NCBI GenBank assembly: GCA_035447605.1
Contig: DAOTHJ010000002.1
Span: 62,001-126,000, forward strand
Origin: UMGS1668 sp035447605
Lineage (GTDB): Bacteria > Bacillota > Clostridia > Oscillospirales > Ruminococcaceae
DNA: 64,000 nt
Direction: 5' to 3'
The notes under the pieces are model-generated. The model made no database searches and was not told the DNA's origin. It worked only from the letters and a program-made list of their open reading frames with translations. Both the position numbers and the translations under genes were made by a program. Numbering within the stretch: position 1 is the first letter of the stretch; every line of letters begins with the position of its first letter. Shown here one piece after another: positions 16,974 through 24,376 of this stretch.

Positions 16974-17002
16974 ATTGTATCATGTTTTGCCCCTTTTGTC
17001 AT
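16974..17002 (-). promoter_or_regulatory. Sigma-A promoter of the CAP lipoprotein gene
   Basis: On the minus strand, ATGACA (16997-17002) and TACAAT (16974-16979) are 17 bp apart, with a TG extension before the -10. Confidence 0.75.
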
Positions 17003-17063
17003 CAGAGAAGTGACGCCGGAAACGGTTTTCGCATAAGCTGAACTGACGGAAGGAGGAATTCCT

Positions 17064-18152
17064 GTGACAGAAACGGAAAAACTGCCGCGCTTTTTCCTCG
17101 GAGCCAATACGCCCCGGGGGTTTGTTTCCCGATTTGATCAGGTCCCGGATTATGAAAACGACCGGGCCTGTTATTTATTAAAAGGTGGACCGGGTTCCGG
17201 AAAATCCACATTTATGAAAGAGTTTGCTGCGGAGCTGGTTCGGAGAGGGGCAAGACCGGAGCTGATTTACTGCTCGTCGGATCTGCGCTCTCTGGACGGC
17301 GTTCTCGCGCCGGAGCTTGGAATCTCCATGCTGGACGCCACGCCGCCGCATGTGATGGAACCCCAGTATCCCGGCGCCTGCGAGACGCTGGTGCCGATCG
17401 GAAACTGTTGGGATGAACATATGCTCAAAGCATCCAGAGCGGAAATCATCGGCGAATTTCGGGCGTGCCATACGCTGCAGATGCGGGCAATCAACTATCT
17501 TGCGGCGGCCGGGGACCTGATGAACGAGGTCCTCACCATCGCAAACGCCTGTATTTCTCAGGAAAAAGTGCTTGCCTGTGCGGCGAGGATCTGCGCCGCG
17601 GAATTTTCACGCAAAAAACGTCCCGGCCCCGGCAAGGAGGAACAGCGCTTTCTCAGTGCCGTGACGGCGGACGGTGTCTGGTTCTGGAGCAGCACCGTGC
17701 GTCTGCTCTGCCGGAAAATCTATGTCATCGAGGATGACTGCGGCGCTGTTTCGAAGCTGTTTATGGCGGCCGTGCGCAGGCTTGCGCTGGATGCCGGCCA
17801 GAACATCATTTCCTGCCGCTGCACGCTCTTCCCGGACAGCAAATACGAACATATCCTGATCCCGGAGCTGGGGCTTGCCTTTTTGACGTCCAACAAACGC
17901 CATCAGCCGGAGGTCACGCCCTACCGCGTGATCCACGCGCGGCGCTTCACCAACAAAGAGCGCCTGGCCGCGCATAAATTCCGCATTCGTTTCACCCTGC
18001 GTGCCGCCACGGAGCTGGTCCGGGAAGCCGCCGCCTGCATGAAGGAGGCGCGGGATGAACACGACCGTCTGGAGCAGTATTATATTCCGGCCATGGATTT
18101 TGAAAAGGTCGGGCGACTGCTCAAAAAGGTCATTTCGAGCATCCCGGAATAA
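17064..18152 (+). CDS. P-loop ATPase of the PRK06851 type
   Basis: A 362-residue nucleotide-binding protein. Walker A is GGPGSGKS at residues 41-48, preceded by YLLKG; a second half reads FLTSNKRHQPEVTPYRVIHA near residue 270. The layout fits the uncharacterised PRK06851 family of Firmicute ATPases. No partner or substrate is known. Start GTG 17064 follows AAGGAGGAATTCC at ideal spacing. It is monocistronic: a terminator follows at 18169. Confidence 0.8.
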   Translation: MTETEKLPRFFLGANTPRGFVSRFDQVPDYENDRACYLLKGGPGSGKSTFMKEFAAELVRRGARPELIYCSSDLRSLDGVLAPELGISMLDATPPHVMEPQYPGACETLVPIGNCWDEHMLKASRAEIIGEFRACHTLQMRAINYLAAAGDLMNEVLTIANACISQEKVLACAARICAAEFSRKKRPGPGKEEQRFLSAVTADGVWFWSSTVRLLCRKIYVIEDDCGAVSKLFMAAVRRLALDAGQNIISCRCTLFPDSKYEHILIPELGLAFLTSNKRHQPEVTPYRVIHARRFTNKERLAAHKFRIRFTLRAATELVREAAACMKEARDEHDRLEQYYIPAMDFEKVGRLLKKVISSIPE

Positions 18153-18168
18153 TTTTTATCGGAATGAG

Positions 18169-18197
18169 AGAGACGGCGTACGCCGCCTCTTTTTTTC
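18169..18197 (+). terminator. Intrinsic terminator after the P-loop ATPase gene
   Basis: AGAGACGGCG pairs with CGCCGCCTCT around a TA-rich loop, then seven Ts. Confidence 0.85.
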
Positions 18198-18239
18198 GGC
18201 TTTTTTTGCGATTTCCAGAAAGTAGGAACGGATTTGTCG

Positions 18240-18245
18240 TATAAT
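18240..18245 (+). promoter_or_regulatory. -10 element before the Clp ATPase gene
   Basis: Consensus TATAAT 57 bp upstream of the start; no good -35 and no CtsR-type operator are visible. Confidence 0.5.
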
Positions 18246-18301
18246 GAACCGTGTCGGACCAATATTAACTTCAGAAAAAGGAATTGCATGCGGAGGATCT
18301 T

Positions 18302-20590
18302 ATGTTTAAATTTACCGGATTCACCCAAAAAGCCAACAACGCCGTCAACGCGGCCATTGCGCAGGCATGTTCGCTGGGCCATACCTATGTGGGCAGCGAG
18401 CATCTGCTCTGCGGCCTTCTGCGTGAGGGCAGCATCATGGTCTACGCACAGGTGCGGAGAAGCGGCGCAAGCTGCGAGATCATCACCGCAAAGCTGCTGG
18501 AGACGGTCGGCCGCGGTTCCCGGACCGAGCTCTCCCCGGAGAATTTTACTCCGAAGGCGCGCCGTATTCTGGAGAACGCGCTGATGGAGGCAAAGCTCTC
18601 CGGCCTTTTGCAGGCGGATACGGAACAGATTCTTCTCTCCATTCTCAAGGAGCAGGATAGCTACGCCTTCCGTTTCCTGAAGCAGACCGACTGTGATTTG
18701 GAGGGGCTTTTACGGGAGCTCAGCGGCATCACGGCCGAGCTCACCGAATATCAGACCAAAAAGCAGCAGAAACAGACCCGCACGCCGAATCTCGACAAAT
18801 TCGGACGGGATCTCACGCGGCTCGCGAAGGAGCGTCGGCTCGATCCGGTGATCGGCAGGGAAAAGGAGCTTGCCCGGGTGGTTCAGATCCTTGCCCGGCG
18901 GATCAAGAATAATCCCTGCCTGATCGGGGACGCCGGCGTCGGCAAGACCGCGATTGCGGAGGGGCTGGCGCAGAAGATCATCGCCGGCGACGTGCCGGAG
19001 GTGCTCCGCCAGAAACGGGTCATTGCGCTTGATCTGCCGCTGATGGTCGCGGGCGCGAAATACCGCGGCGATTTCGAGGAGCGCATGAAATCCGTCATGG
19101 ATGAGGTCTCCCATTCGGGGAATGTCATCATTTTCATCGACGAAATTCATACCCTGATCGGAACCGGAGCGGCCGAGGGGGCGGTGGATGCCTCCAATCT
19201 GCTCAAACCGCAGCTTGCCCGCGGGGAATTTCAGCTGATCGGCGCCACCACCACGGAGGAATACCGCCGTTTCATTGAAAAGGATCAGGCGCTTGAGCGG
19301 CGCTTTCAAAGTGTGATGGTGCCGGAGCCGGACGAGGCGGCGGCGATCTCCATTCTCAACGGGTTAAAGGAACGGTATGAAACCTTCCATCATGTCTGTG
19401 TCACCAAGGAGGCGGTGGAGGCTGCGGTGCGGCTCTCCATCCGATATCTGCCGGAGCATCGCCTCCCGGATAAGGCCATCGACCTGATGGACGAGGCCTG
19501 TTCCCGCGCGGGGATGAAACCCTGCCGTGAGGAGACCGGCTGCCTGCCGGAAGTGACGGCGGAGGACATCGCGGCGGTTCTTTCTCTGAGCACGGGAATC
19601 GACGCCGGCCGCTTCACCGAGGACGAAAGCGCCATGCTCATGCGGCTGGAGGAGACAATTCACCGCCGCGTTGCGGGGCAGGAGAAAGCCGTCTCCGCCG
19701 TGGCAAGGGCCATCCGCAGGAACCGCGCGGGCCTGCGCGAACCGAAGCGTCCGATCGGGTCCTTTCTCTTCGTCGGGCCGGCCGGCGTCGGTAAGACGGA
19801 GCTGACGAAGGCGCTCGCGGAGGCGCTTTTCGGGACGGAGGAATCGCTGATTTCGCTCGACATGACGGAATATGCGGAACCGGGCTCGGTGGCGAAGCTG
19901 ATCGGCTCGCCGCCGGGATACGTCGGCTACGACGATGCCGGCGGCCTGACGGAGAAAATCCGGCGGCGGCCCTATTCGGTCGTCCTGTTCGACGAGATCG
20001 AAAAGGCGCATCCGGACGTGCTCAATCTGCTGCTGCAGCTGCTCGATGAGGGGCGCCTGACCGATTCCCACGGAAGGAAGGTGGATTTCCGCAACTGCGT
20101 GATTATCCTGACCTCCAATGTCGGCGCGAAGGCGATCCTTAATTCCGGCCCCATGGGCTTTTCCGTGACGAATAAGGCCGGCACCGTGCCGGATGCCGTA
20201 AGACCGGCCGTGATGGCCGAGCTCAGGGCCGCGTTTCGTCCGGAGTTCCTCAACCGCCTCGACGAGGTGGTACCATTTGACAAACTCGGCTACCGCGTCG
20301 CGGAGCAGATCGCCCACAAGATGCTCTCCGGACTCCGGGAGCGCCTGTCCGCTTCCGGTATCGAGGCCTCTTTTTCGCCCAATCTTGTCGAGGCGATGGC
20401 GAAGCTCTGCTCGGAGAAGGAAAACGGCGCCCGCCCGATGAAAAAATTTCTGCGCGACAACGTGGAGGATCCGCTCTCGGAACAGATCCTTTCCGGAGGG
20501 CTTTGCCGCGGCGACCGGGTCTTCTGCGATTGGGACGGGGCGCTCTCCTGCAGCAAAATCGACGAAGATTTTGCCGGGGTTTCACCTTGA
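18302..20590 (+). CDS. Clp ATPase (ClpA/ClpC family) without a middle domain
   Basis: AAA+ unfoldase that feeds substrates to ClpP. A Clp N-domain pair (about residues 1-145) precedes two AAA modules with Walker A GDAGVGKT near residue 209 and GPAGVGKT near residue 492. The P[M]GF loop (PMGFSV) in the second module matches the ClpP-binding tripeptide. The stretch between the modules lacks the 50-60 residue UVR/M-domain of ClpC, so MecA- or McsB-type adaptor binding as in Bacillus is not expected. ATG 18302 is preceded by GCGGAGGATC (762 aa). No mcsA, mcsB or ctsR gene is nearby. Its last codons carry the promoter of tRNA-Gly. Confidence 0.9.
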   Translation: MFKFTGFTQKANNAVNAAIAQACSLGHTYVGSEHLLCGLLREGSIMVYAQVRRSGASCEIITAKLLETVGRGSRTELSPENFTPKARRILENALMEAKLSGLLQADTEQILLSILKEQDSYAFRFLKQTDCDLEGLLRELSGITAELTEYQTKKQQKQTRTPNLDKFGRDLTRLAKERRLDPVIGREKELARVVQILARRIKNNPCLIGDAGVGKTAIAEGLAQKIIAGDVPEVLRQKRVIALDLPLMVAGAKYRGDFEERMKSVMDEVSHSGNVIIFIDEIHTLIGTGAAEGAVDASNLLKPQLARGEFQLIGATTTEEYRRFIEKDQALERRFQSVMVPEPDEAAAISILNGLKERYETFHHVCVTKEAVEAAVRLSIRYLPEHRLPDKAIDLMDEACSRAGMKPCREETGCLPEVTAEDIAAVLSLSTGIDAGRFTEDESAMLMRLEETIHRRVAGQEKAVSAVARAIRRNRAGLREPKRPIGSFLFVGPAGVGKTELTKALAEALFGTEESLISLDMTEYAEPGSVAKLIGSPPGYVGYDDAGGLTEKIRRRPYSVVLFDEIEKAHPDVLNLLLQLLDEGRLTDSHGRKVDFRNCVIILTSNVGAKAILNSGPMGFSVTNKAGTVPDAVRPAVMAELRAAFRPEFLNRLDEVVPFDKLGYRVAEQIAHKMLSGLRERLSASGIEASFSPNLVEAMAKLCSEKENGARPMKKFLRDNVEDPLSEQILSGGLCRGDRVFCDWDGALSCSKIDEDFAGVSP

Positions 20591-20615
20591 CAATTGCCCT
20601 TTCTTCGTGCATAAT
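20587..20615 (+). promoter_or_regulatory. tRNA-Gly promoter inside the end of the Clp gene
   Basis: TTGACA (20587-20592) overlaps the Clp stop codon and is 17 bp from CATAAT (20610-20615). Transcription would start a few bases before the mature tRNA. Confidence 0.8.
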
Positions 20616-20627
20616 ATACGGGAAACC

Positions 20628-20701
20628 GCGGATATAGTTCATTGGTAGAACACCGGCTTCCCAAGCCGGATAGGCGGGTTCGATTCCCGTTATCCGCTCC
20701 A
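20628..20701 (+). tRNA. tRNA-Gly (anticodon CCC)
   Basis: A complete 74-base cloverleaf: acceptor GCGGATA pairs with TATCCGC, the anticodon stem CCGGC/GCCGG encloses loop TTCCCAA (anticodon CCC), and the T arm contains GGTTCGATTCC. CCA is encoded. It decodes GGG codons. It has its own promoter and terminator. Confidence 0.97.
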
Positions 20702-20709
20702 GTAAGCTG

Positions 20710-20749
20710 AGCCAAACGTCGCTTGATGATGCGATGTTTGGCTTTTTTT
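20710..20749 (+). terminator. Intrinsic terminator of tRNA-Gly
   Basis: AGCCAAACGTCGC pairs with GCGATGTTTGGCT (one wobble), then seven Ts. Confidence 0.9.
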
Positions 20750-20752
20750 CTT

Positions 20753-21165
20753 TTTAGGTGGCGCCGGAAGCAACACTGCTTTTTGAATGGCTTTTCCGCG
20801 GGATTTCAGGCTTCTTTCGTTATTTTCGGACGCCGTTGCCGACGATTCTTTATAGGGCCGAAGCGGAGTACCGGCTTCCACATTCCTTACTTCGTGGGGA
20901 GCCGTTTTTGTGTTCCGCAAGAAGTGTAGACAAAGTAGGTTACAGGAGCGGCGGTTTCCCGTACCTGCAAACTTTCCATGCCGCCCATATGAAAAAGTAG
21001 GCCGACCTCCGCACCATAGGTCTCTTTCGGCAGCCGGATGAAATAAAATTTTCCGATTCGTTCCGCGCTTTTGCAGGATGAAATTCTCACTGCGGCGGGA
21101 TTTTCCGCCTCTTTTCCGCACAGATGGTCTCCCCAAAATACACCAACGTTTTGGCCGGCGGAGGT
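20753..21165. other. Intergenic stretch without a recognisable gene
   Basis: About 410 bp with several overlapping open frames on both strands, none with a credible start, ribosome site or family motif. Base composition is like its surroundings. Nothing further is supported. Confidence 0.6.
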
Positions 21166-21194
21166 TTGACAACGGGGCACATATCCTGTAAAAT
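21166..21194 (+). promoter_or_regulatory. Sigma-A promoter of the mini sorting-signal gene
   Basis: TTGACA (21166-21171), 17 bp, TAAAAT (21189-21194). TG lies directly before the -10. Confidence 0.8.
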
Positions 21195-21238
21195 GGAACT
21201 GCGTTTGGGAGTATCTGCATACCCCGGAAAGGAGAGCC

Positions 21239-21427
21239 ATGAAAAAACGTTTTTTCGCTCTGTACGAGACTCTGATACTGCTCCTGGCCGGCGCGATGAA
21301 CACTTATGCGGCGCCGCTCAACCCCGAGACCGGCGGTGACCGCACCCTGCTGTTTATTGTCATCGGCGTCGCGGTTTTTTCCGCGCTCGGCATTCTCGTT
21401 TTTGTTCTTATGGGAAAGAAGCGCTGA
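21239..21427 (+). CDS. 62-residue protein: signal peptide plus NPxTG-like sorting signal
   Basis: The whole protein is an N-terminal Sec-like signal (KKR, then a hydrophobic core ending at NTYA), the segment APLNPETGGDR, a second hydrophobic helix and a final GKKR. This is the architecture of a sortase substrate with an NPETG-type motif, but with almost no mature protein between the two signals. It could be a minimal wall-anchored peptide, a two-helix membrane protein, or a decayed remnant. A good promoter (21166-21194) and AAAGGAGAG ribosome site argue that it is expressed. No sortase gene is in the window. Confidence 0.65.
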   Translation: MKKRFFALYETLILLLAGAMNTYAAPLNPETGGDRTLLFIVIGVAVFSALGILVFVLMGKKR

Positions 21428-21483
21428 TCGGTTCCGAAAAATCCGGCGGCGTTTTCCGCTGCTCCTACATACTTTCAAAAAAA

Positions 21484-21518
21484 GGACCCCTGCTTTTTTG
21501 GCGGAGGTCCTCTTCATT
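21484..21518. terminator. Intrinsic terminator, stronger on the minus strand
   Basis: GGACCCCTGC pairs with GCGGAGGTCC (one mismatch). On the minus strand it is followed by seven Ts and would end the transcript of the small gene at 21663-21845; on the plus strand it may end the sorting-signal gene. Confidence 0.7.
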
Positions 21519-21662
21519 TGGGATTTTTTGCGCCGGGGAACGTGGGGAAAATCTTTGTGCCAGTGAATGAAGTACGGGGGAGGCCAATCTCGGGAATCCT
21601 CCGCAAAGCTGTACGAAAGAATCCCCTTTTCCTTGTTTTTAAAAATTCGGGAGGACGGCAAA

Positions 21663-21845
21663 CTATTCCGGCACGGGGAACAATTCATTTTGTTCACGGC
21701 AGGCCTCCGCGGCCGCCAACAGGGCCAGCTGGTCGCCGACCGAGACGAGGACGGCCGCCAGATAGGCTTCCGCTTCTACCGAAAGGTTCTGATGCAGGAA
21801 GATGGCCAGCGCCGTCGCCGCCGCCGCAGTTTCACAGGGATTCAT
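21663..21845 (-). CDS. Small Ala/Leu-rich protein, DUF6774-like
   Basis: A 60-residue protein starting MNPCETAAAATALAIFL and continuing LSVEAEAYLAAVLVSVGDQLALLAA. The Cys near the start, the hydrophobic helix and the VGDQLALLA segment resemble the small Clostridia family DUF6774, of unknown function; the match is from memory. The ATG at 21845 is preceded by GGTGAT. Three further in-frame codons upstream begin with GTG. A minus-strand terminator lies about 150 bp downstream. Confidence 0.6.
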   Translation of the reverse strand: MNPCETAAAATALAIFLHQNLSVEAEAYLAAVLVSVGDQLALLAAAEACREQNELFPVPE

Positions 21846-21917
21846 AAGCATCACCGCAAAAAGCTATGCACCGAAAGCGGAAATTATCTTTTCCTGCGGG
21901 GTCGATTTTATAAATAA

Positions 21918-21940
21918 GGGAAGCGCGGGCGGCGCTTCCC
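21918..21940. terminator. Hairpin between the small gene and udg
   Basis: GGGAAGCGC pairs perfectly with GCGCTTCCC (loop GGGCG). It is followed by CTTTTTGTTTT on the plus strand and TTATTTATAAAAT on the minus strand, where it would end the udg transcript. Confidence 0.75.
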
Positions 21941-22007
21941 CTTTTTGTTTTCTTGCGGAAGAATTCGTAGGCTTCCAGACAGACCATTTTGGCGACCCGC
22001 CGGAAGC

Positions 22008-22595
22008 TCAGAGCGACGAGAAAGATTCATAGGTCTCCGGGCAGACTTCCCGGATCTTTTCCTCAAGGGCAAAAAAATCCTCCATGCCTTCCGGCTTCTG
22101 ATGCGGGTTGCGCAGCAGGGCGGCAGGGTGGAAGGTACCCATCACGAGTCGGCCATCGACCTCTTTCCATTGCCCGTGTTCCTTTGTGACGCGAAAATCC
22201 GGCCCGATGAAGCGAAACGCCGCAATCCTGCCAAGGCAGACGATCAGCTTCGGGTCGATCAGGCGGATCTGTTCTCTCAGCCACGCGCGGCAGGCCTGAA
22301 CTTCCTCCTCCTCCGGGTCGCGGTTTTTCGGCGGGCGGCATTTGACCATATTCGCTATGTAAATATTTTTATCCCGCGAAAGGTCCACCGCCTCCAGCAT
22401 CTTATCCAGAAGCATGCCGCCCCGCCCAACGAAGGGCTGGCCGGTCAGGTCTTCCTGCTCGCCGGGGCCCTCGCCGATAAACATCACCCTTGCGTCCGGG
22501 TTCCCCGTGCCGAAGACCACGTTGTTCCTGGTTTCGCACAGGCCGCACTTCCGGCAGTCGAGGCATTCCCGGCGCAGCGTGTCCAGTTCACTCAT
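22008..22595 (-). CDS. Uracil-DNA glycosylase, iron-sulfur type (family 4/5)
   Basis: DNA repair enzyme removing uracil. The N-terminus has the 4Fe-4S motif CRKCGLCETR; the active-site region reads MFIGEGPGEQED, the second half has CLGRIAAF and the His motif GTFHPAALLRNP. These mark the thermostable-type UDG rather than Ung. ATG 22595 (195 aa) follows GAAAGGAATC; a start 24 bp upstream is less likely. The gene lies downstream of pduL on the same strand with a repeat-rich 170-bp gap between. Confidence 0.92.
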   Translation of the reverse strand: MSELDTLRRECLDCRKCGLCETRNNVVFGTGNPDARVMFIGEGPGEQEDLTGQPFVGRGGMLLDKMLEAVDLSRDKNIYIANMVKCRPPKNRDPEEEEVQACRAWLREQIRLIDPKLIVCLGRIAAFRFIGPDFRVTKEHGQWKEVDGRLVMGTFHPAALLRNPHQKPEGMEDFFALEEKIREVCPETYESFSSL

Positions 22596-22634
22596 TTTGT
22601 GATTCCTTTCTTTTTTCATACCGCCCTGTCGCCC

Positions 22635-22673
22635 CTAAAGAGGCTGCGAGTCGCCTCTAAAGAGGCTGCGAGT
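22635..22673 (+). repeat. 17-bp direct repeat, two copies
   Basis: CTAAAGAGGCTGCGAGT occurs at 22635-22651 and 22657-22673. The second copy runs directly into the structured element that follows; its GCTGCGAG is the same flank seen in the era-recO repeats. Confidence 0.85.
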
Positions 22674-22724
22674 TTTCTCGACGGCCAAAAGCAGGCCGTC
22701 GGTGTGCTTTGCGCACGCGAAAAC
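22672..22724 (+). repeat. Dispersed copy of the three-way-junction repeat element
   Basis: Outer stem GTTTTC (22672-22677) with GAAAAC (22719-22724); inner hairpin CGACGGCC-AAAAGCA-GGCCGTCG (22679-22701); second inner hairpin GTGTGC-TTT-GCGCAC (22702-22716). The flank GCTGCGAG, the outer-stem core GTTTT and the loop AAAAGCA are shared with the array at 28198-28720, while the stems are different sequences that still pair. It lies between pduL and udg, opposite to their direction. Confidence 0.7.
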
Positions 22725-22769
22725 TTCCGAATATGGCCCCTGAGGGATTATGTATTGGCAAACAAGAGA

Positions 22770-23408
22770 TTATCCCTGCGAGCTGAAATCGTATTCCGGG
22801 GCGGCATCCTTTTCATCCCGGCGGGCGTCCACGATCACGGCGGTGGTGGCGGTGCCTCCTGCCGCGTTGGATTCGTCGGTGTCGATATGGATGGCGAGTC
22901 CCGCGCTTGTGCTGACGCGGATGATGACGCCATCAAAGGTCAGGGGACGGGTCGGGCTCTCCACGCGGATGGAGACCAGCTCATTGTTTTTGCGGCCGAA
23001 ATGTTCCGCATCCGCCGGCGTCATGTGAATATGCCGCTGCATGATGATGACGCCTTCTTTGAGTTCAATCTCGCCGCAGGGCCCGATGATTTTACAAGGG
23101 GCGCTGCCTTCGAGGTCTCCGGAGAGGCGTACCGGCGGATCGAGGCCGACGGCGCGGGCATCGGAGATGGAGAGCTCCACCTGGGTCTGGCTGCGGGCCG
23201 GGCCGACGATGGTAAGGCCGGTAAGCGTACGCTTCGGCCCGACGACGTCGACTTTTTCATAGCACGCAAACTGTCCCGGCTGGGAGAGAGCTCGTTTGCT
23301 GTGGAGTGCATCTTCGGAGCTGCCAAAAAGGACTTTCAGATGCTCCTTCGAAAGATGAACATGGCGGACGGATGTTTCAAGCAGAATCGGTTCGGATACG
23401 GACATCAT
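22770..23408 (-). CDS. pduL: Phosphate propanoyltransferase / phosphotransacetylase (PduL type)
   Basis: Interconverts acyl-CoA plus phosphate with acyl-phosphate plus CoA. The 212-residue protein has the two PduL halves with the metal-binding motifs SVRHVHLS near the N-terminus and QRHIHMTPADAEHFG in the middle, plus FDGVIIRVS. No N-terminal encapsulation peptide and no microcompartment genes are nearby, so it probably acts as a housekeeping phosphotransacetylase, giving acetyl phosphate for ATP formation. The start has AGGAGGC. A promoter is seen at 23439-23467. Confidence 0.92.
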   Translation of the reverse strand: MMSVSEPILLETSVRHVHLSKEHLKVLFGSSEDALHSKRALSQPGQFACYEKVDVVGPKRTLTGLTIVGPARSQTQVELSISDARAVGLDPPVRLSGDLEGSAPCKIIGPCGEIELKEGVIIMQRHIHMTPADAEHFGRKNNELVSIRVESPTRPLTFDGVIIRVSTSAGLAIHIDTDESNAAGGTATTAVIVDARRDEKDAAPEYDFSSQG

Positions 23409-23438
23409 TCATAGCCTCCTGATTTCCATTCTTCTTTC

Positions 23439-23467
23439 ATCTTATCCCGATTTGAAAAGATAATCAA
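23439..23467 (-). promoter_or_regulatory. Promoter of pduL
   Basis: On the minus strand, TTGATT (23462-23467) and TAAGAT (23439-23444) are 17 bp apart. Confidence 0.6.
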
Positions 23468-23498
23468 GAGAAATCTGAATTTCTAGAAATGGCAACTT

Positions 23499-24239
23499 TC
23501 ATGCAACCAGAATATATTCTTTTTTAGCGTAGCCGATGGTGCCGCCGTAATTGACGAGATACCAGCCGTTCCATTCCCCGAGAACCGTGAGCACGGCGCC
23601 GTTCGGAGCAAGAATCAGCACGGGGGCGCTCAGATTAGGCTTGCTGCGGATATTGAGGTTGCCGCTTTGCAGTTTCACCCGGCCGGTGCGCTCCGGCTGC
23701 GGAGAGATCAGCGGGATGCCGAAATATTCCGTCAGCGACAGAGCAAGATTTTCCGCGATCTCCGGAAGGTTTCCGGTGATCCATGCCGCATCCTGCGCGT
23801 TGTCGTGATAACCAAGCTCCAACAGGTTGGCGGGCGCCCTTGTTTTGGTCACTTCGCCGAGGTTGGTGGTAGGCATGGTCTTCACCTGATCGGGCAGGGG
23901 ATAGACGGTGCGCAGGTTTTGGGCAAAGATCTCAGCCATCCGTTTCCCTCTGGTGCTGCCCGGTGCATAGAACACGATAATGCCGCGGCTTGTGCCGTAT
24001 TTGCCTTCCGGCGCGGCGTTGGAGTGAAGCGCGATATGCAGGTCGTAGGTTCCCTCGTTGGAGGCGCGCAGGGAGGATCCCGCGGTCATCTCGGGCGTGT
24101 TGCGGACATAGCGGATACCGGAGGAACGCAGCCACGGCACCAGATTGTCGGCCAGTTTGTTCATCCAATATTCCTCCGTGCCGCCGGTGACATATTGGTT
24201 GGCTTCCTGCGTGGAGGGGCTTAAGTAGATGATGGGCAT
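23499..24239 (-). CDS. Amidase_3-like protein with C-terminal SH3 domain
   Basis: A 246-residue protein: an amidase-like domain (about residues 1-170) and a bacterial SH3 domain (about 185-246; KLQSGNLNIRSKPN, GWYLVNYGG). Two zinc/catalytic positions of N-acetylmuramoyl-L-alanine amidases are visible: HSNAA (His72) and LLELGYHDN (Glu141), with Glu22/23 a likely further ligand. The usual first His (GHGG) is replaced by SPSTQE. There is no signal peptide, so it may act on the forespore or wall after lysis or be exported in another way. ATG 24239 follows AAGGAGGTATTTTT. Divergent from ilvE. Confidence 0.8.
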   Translation of the reverse strand: MPIIYLSPSTQEANQYVTGGTEEYWMNKLADNLVPWLRSSGIRYVRNTPEMTAGSSLRASNEGTYDLHIALHSNAAPEGKYGTSRGIIVFYAPGSTRGKRMAEIFAQNLRTVYPLPDQVKTMPTTNLGEVTKTRAPANLLELGYHDNAQDAAWITGNLPEIAENLALSLTEYFGIPLISPQPERTGRVKLQSGNLNIRSKPNLSAPVLILAPNGAVLTVLGEWNGWYLVNYGGTIGYAKKEYILVA

Positions 24240-24311
24240 AAAAATACCTCCTTTTTCTCGGTTCATTCTATGAAGCAAAAAGACGAATCGTGCCGTGCAT
24301 TAGAAAAATCA

Positions 24312-24339
24312 TTGTATTCTTTAAGTCCGGTGGTATAAT
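24312..24339 (+). promoter_or_regulatory. Sigma-A promoter of ilvE
   Basis: TTGTAT (24312-24317), 16 bp, TATAAT (24334-24339) with TG-N extension. Confidence 0.75.
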
Positions 24340-24376
24340 GTTCTTTAATATATTTTTTTGGATTTGGGGTGAAAAA

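Noticed and set aside
18200..18301. CtsR operator before the Clp gene
   Set aside because: No GGTCAAA-type direct repeat is present; only a -10 hexamer is clear.
20690..21697. Minus-strand open frame of 335 codons across the tRNA-Gly terminator and the sorting-signal gene
   Set aside because: It runs through a tRNA, a terminator and a well-supported gene; composition is Arg/Lys/Ser-rich without any domain.
22770..23408. Bacterial microcompartment locus around PduL
   Set aside because: No shell-protein, aldehyde dehydrogenase or diol dehydratase genes and no N-terminal encapsulation peptide.
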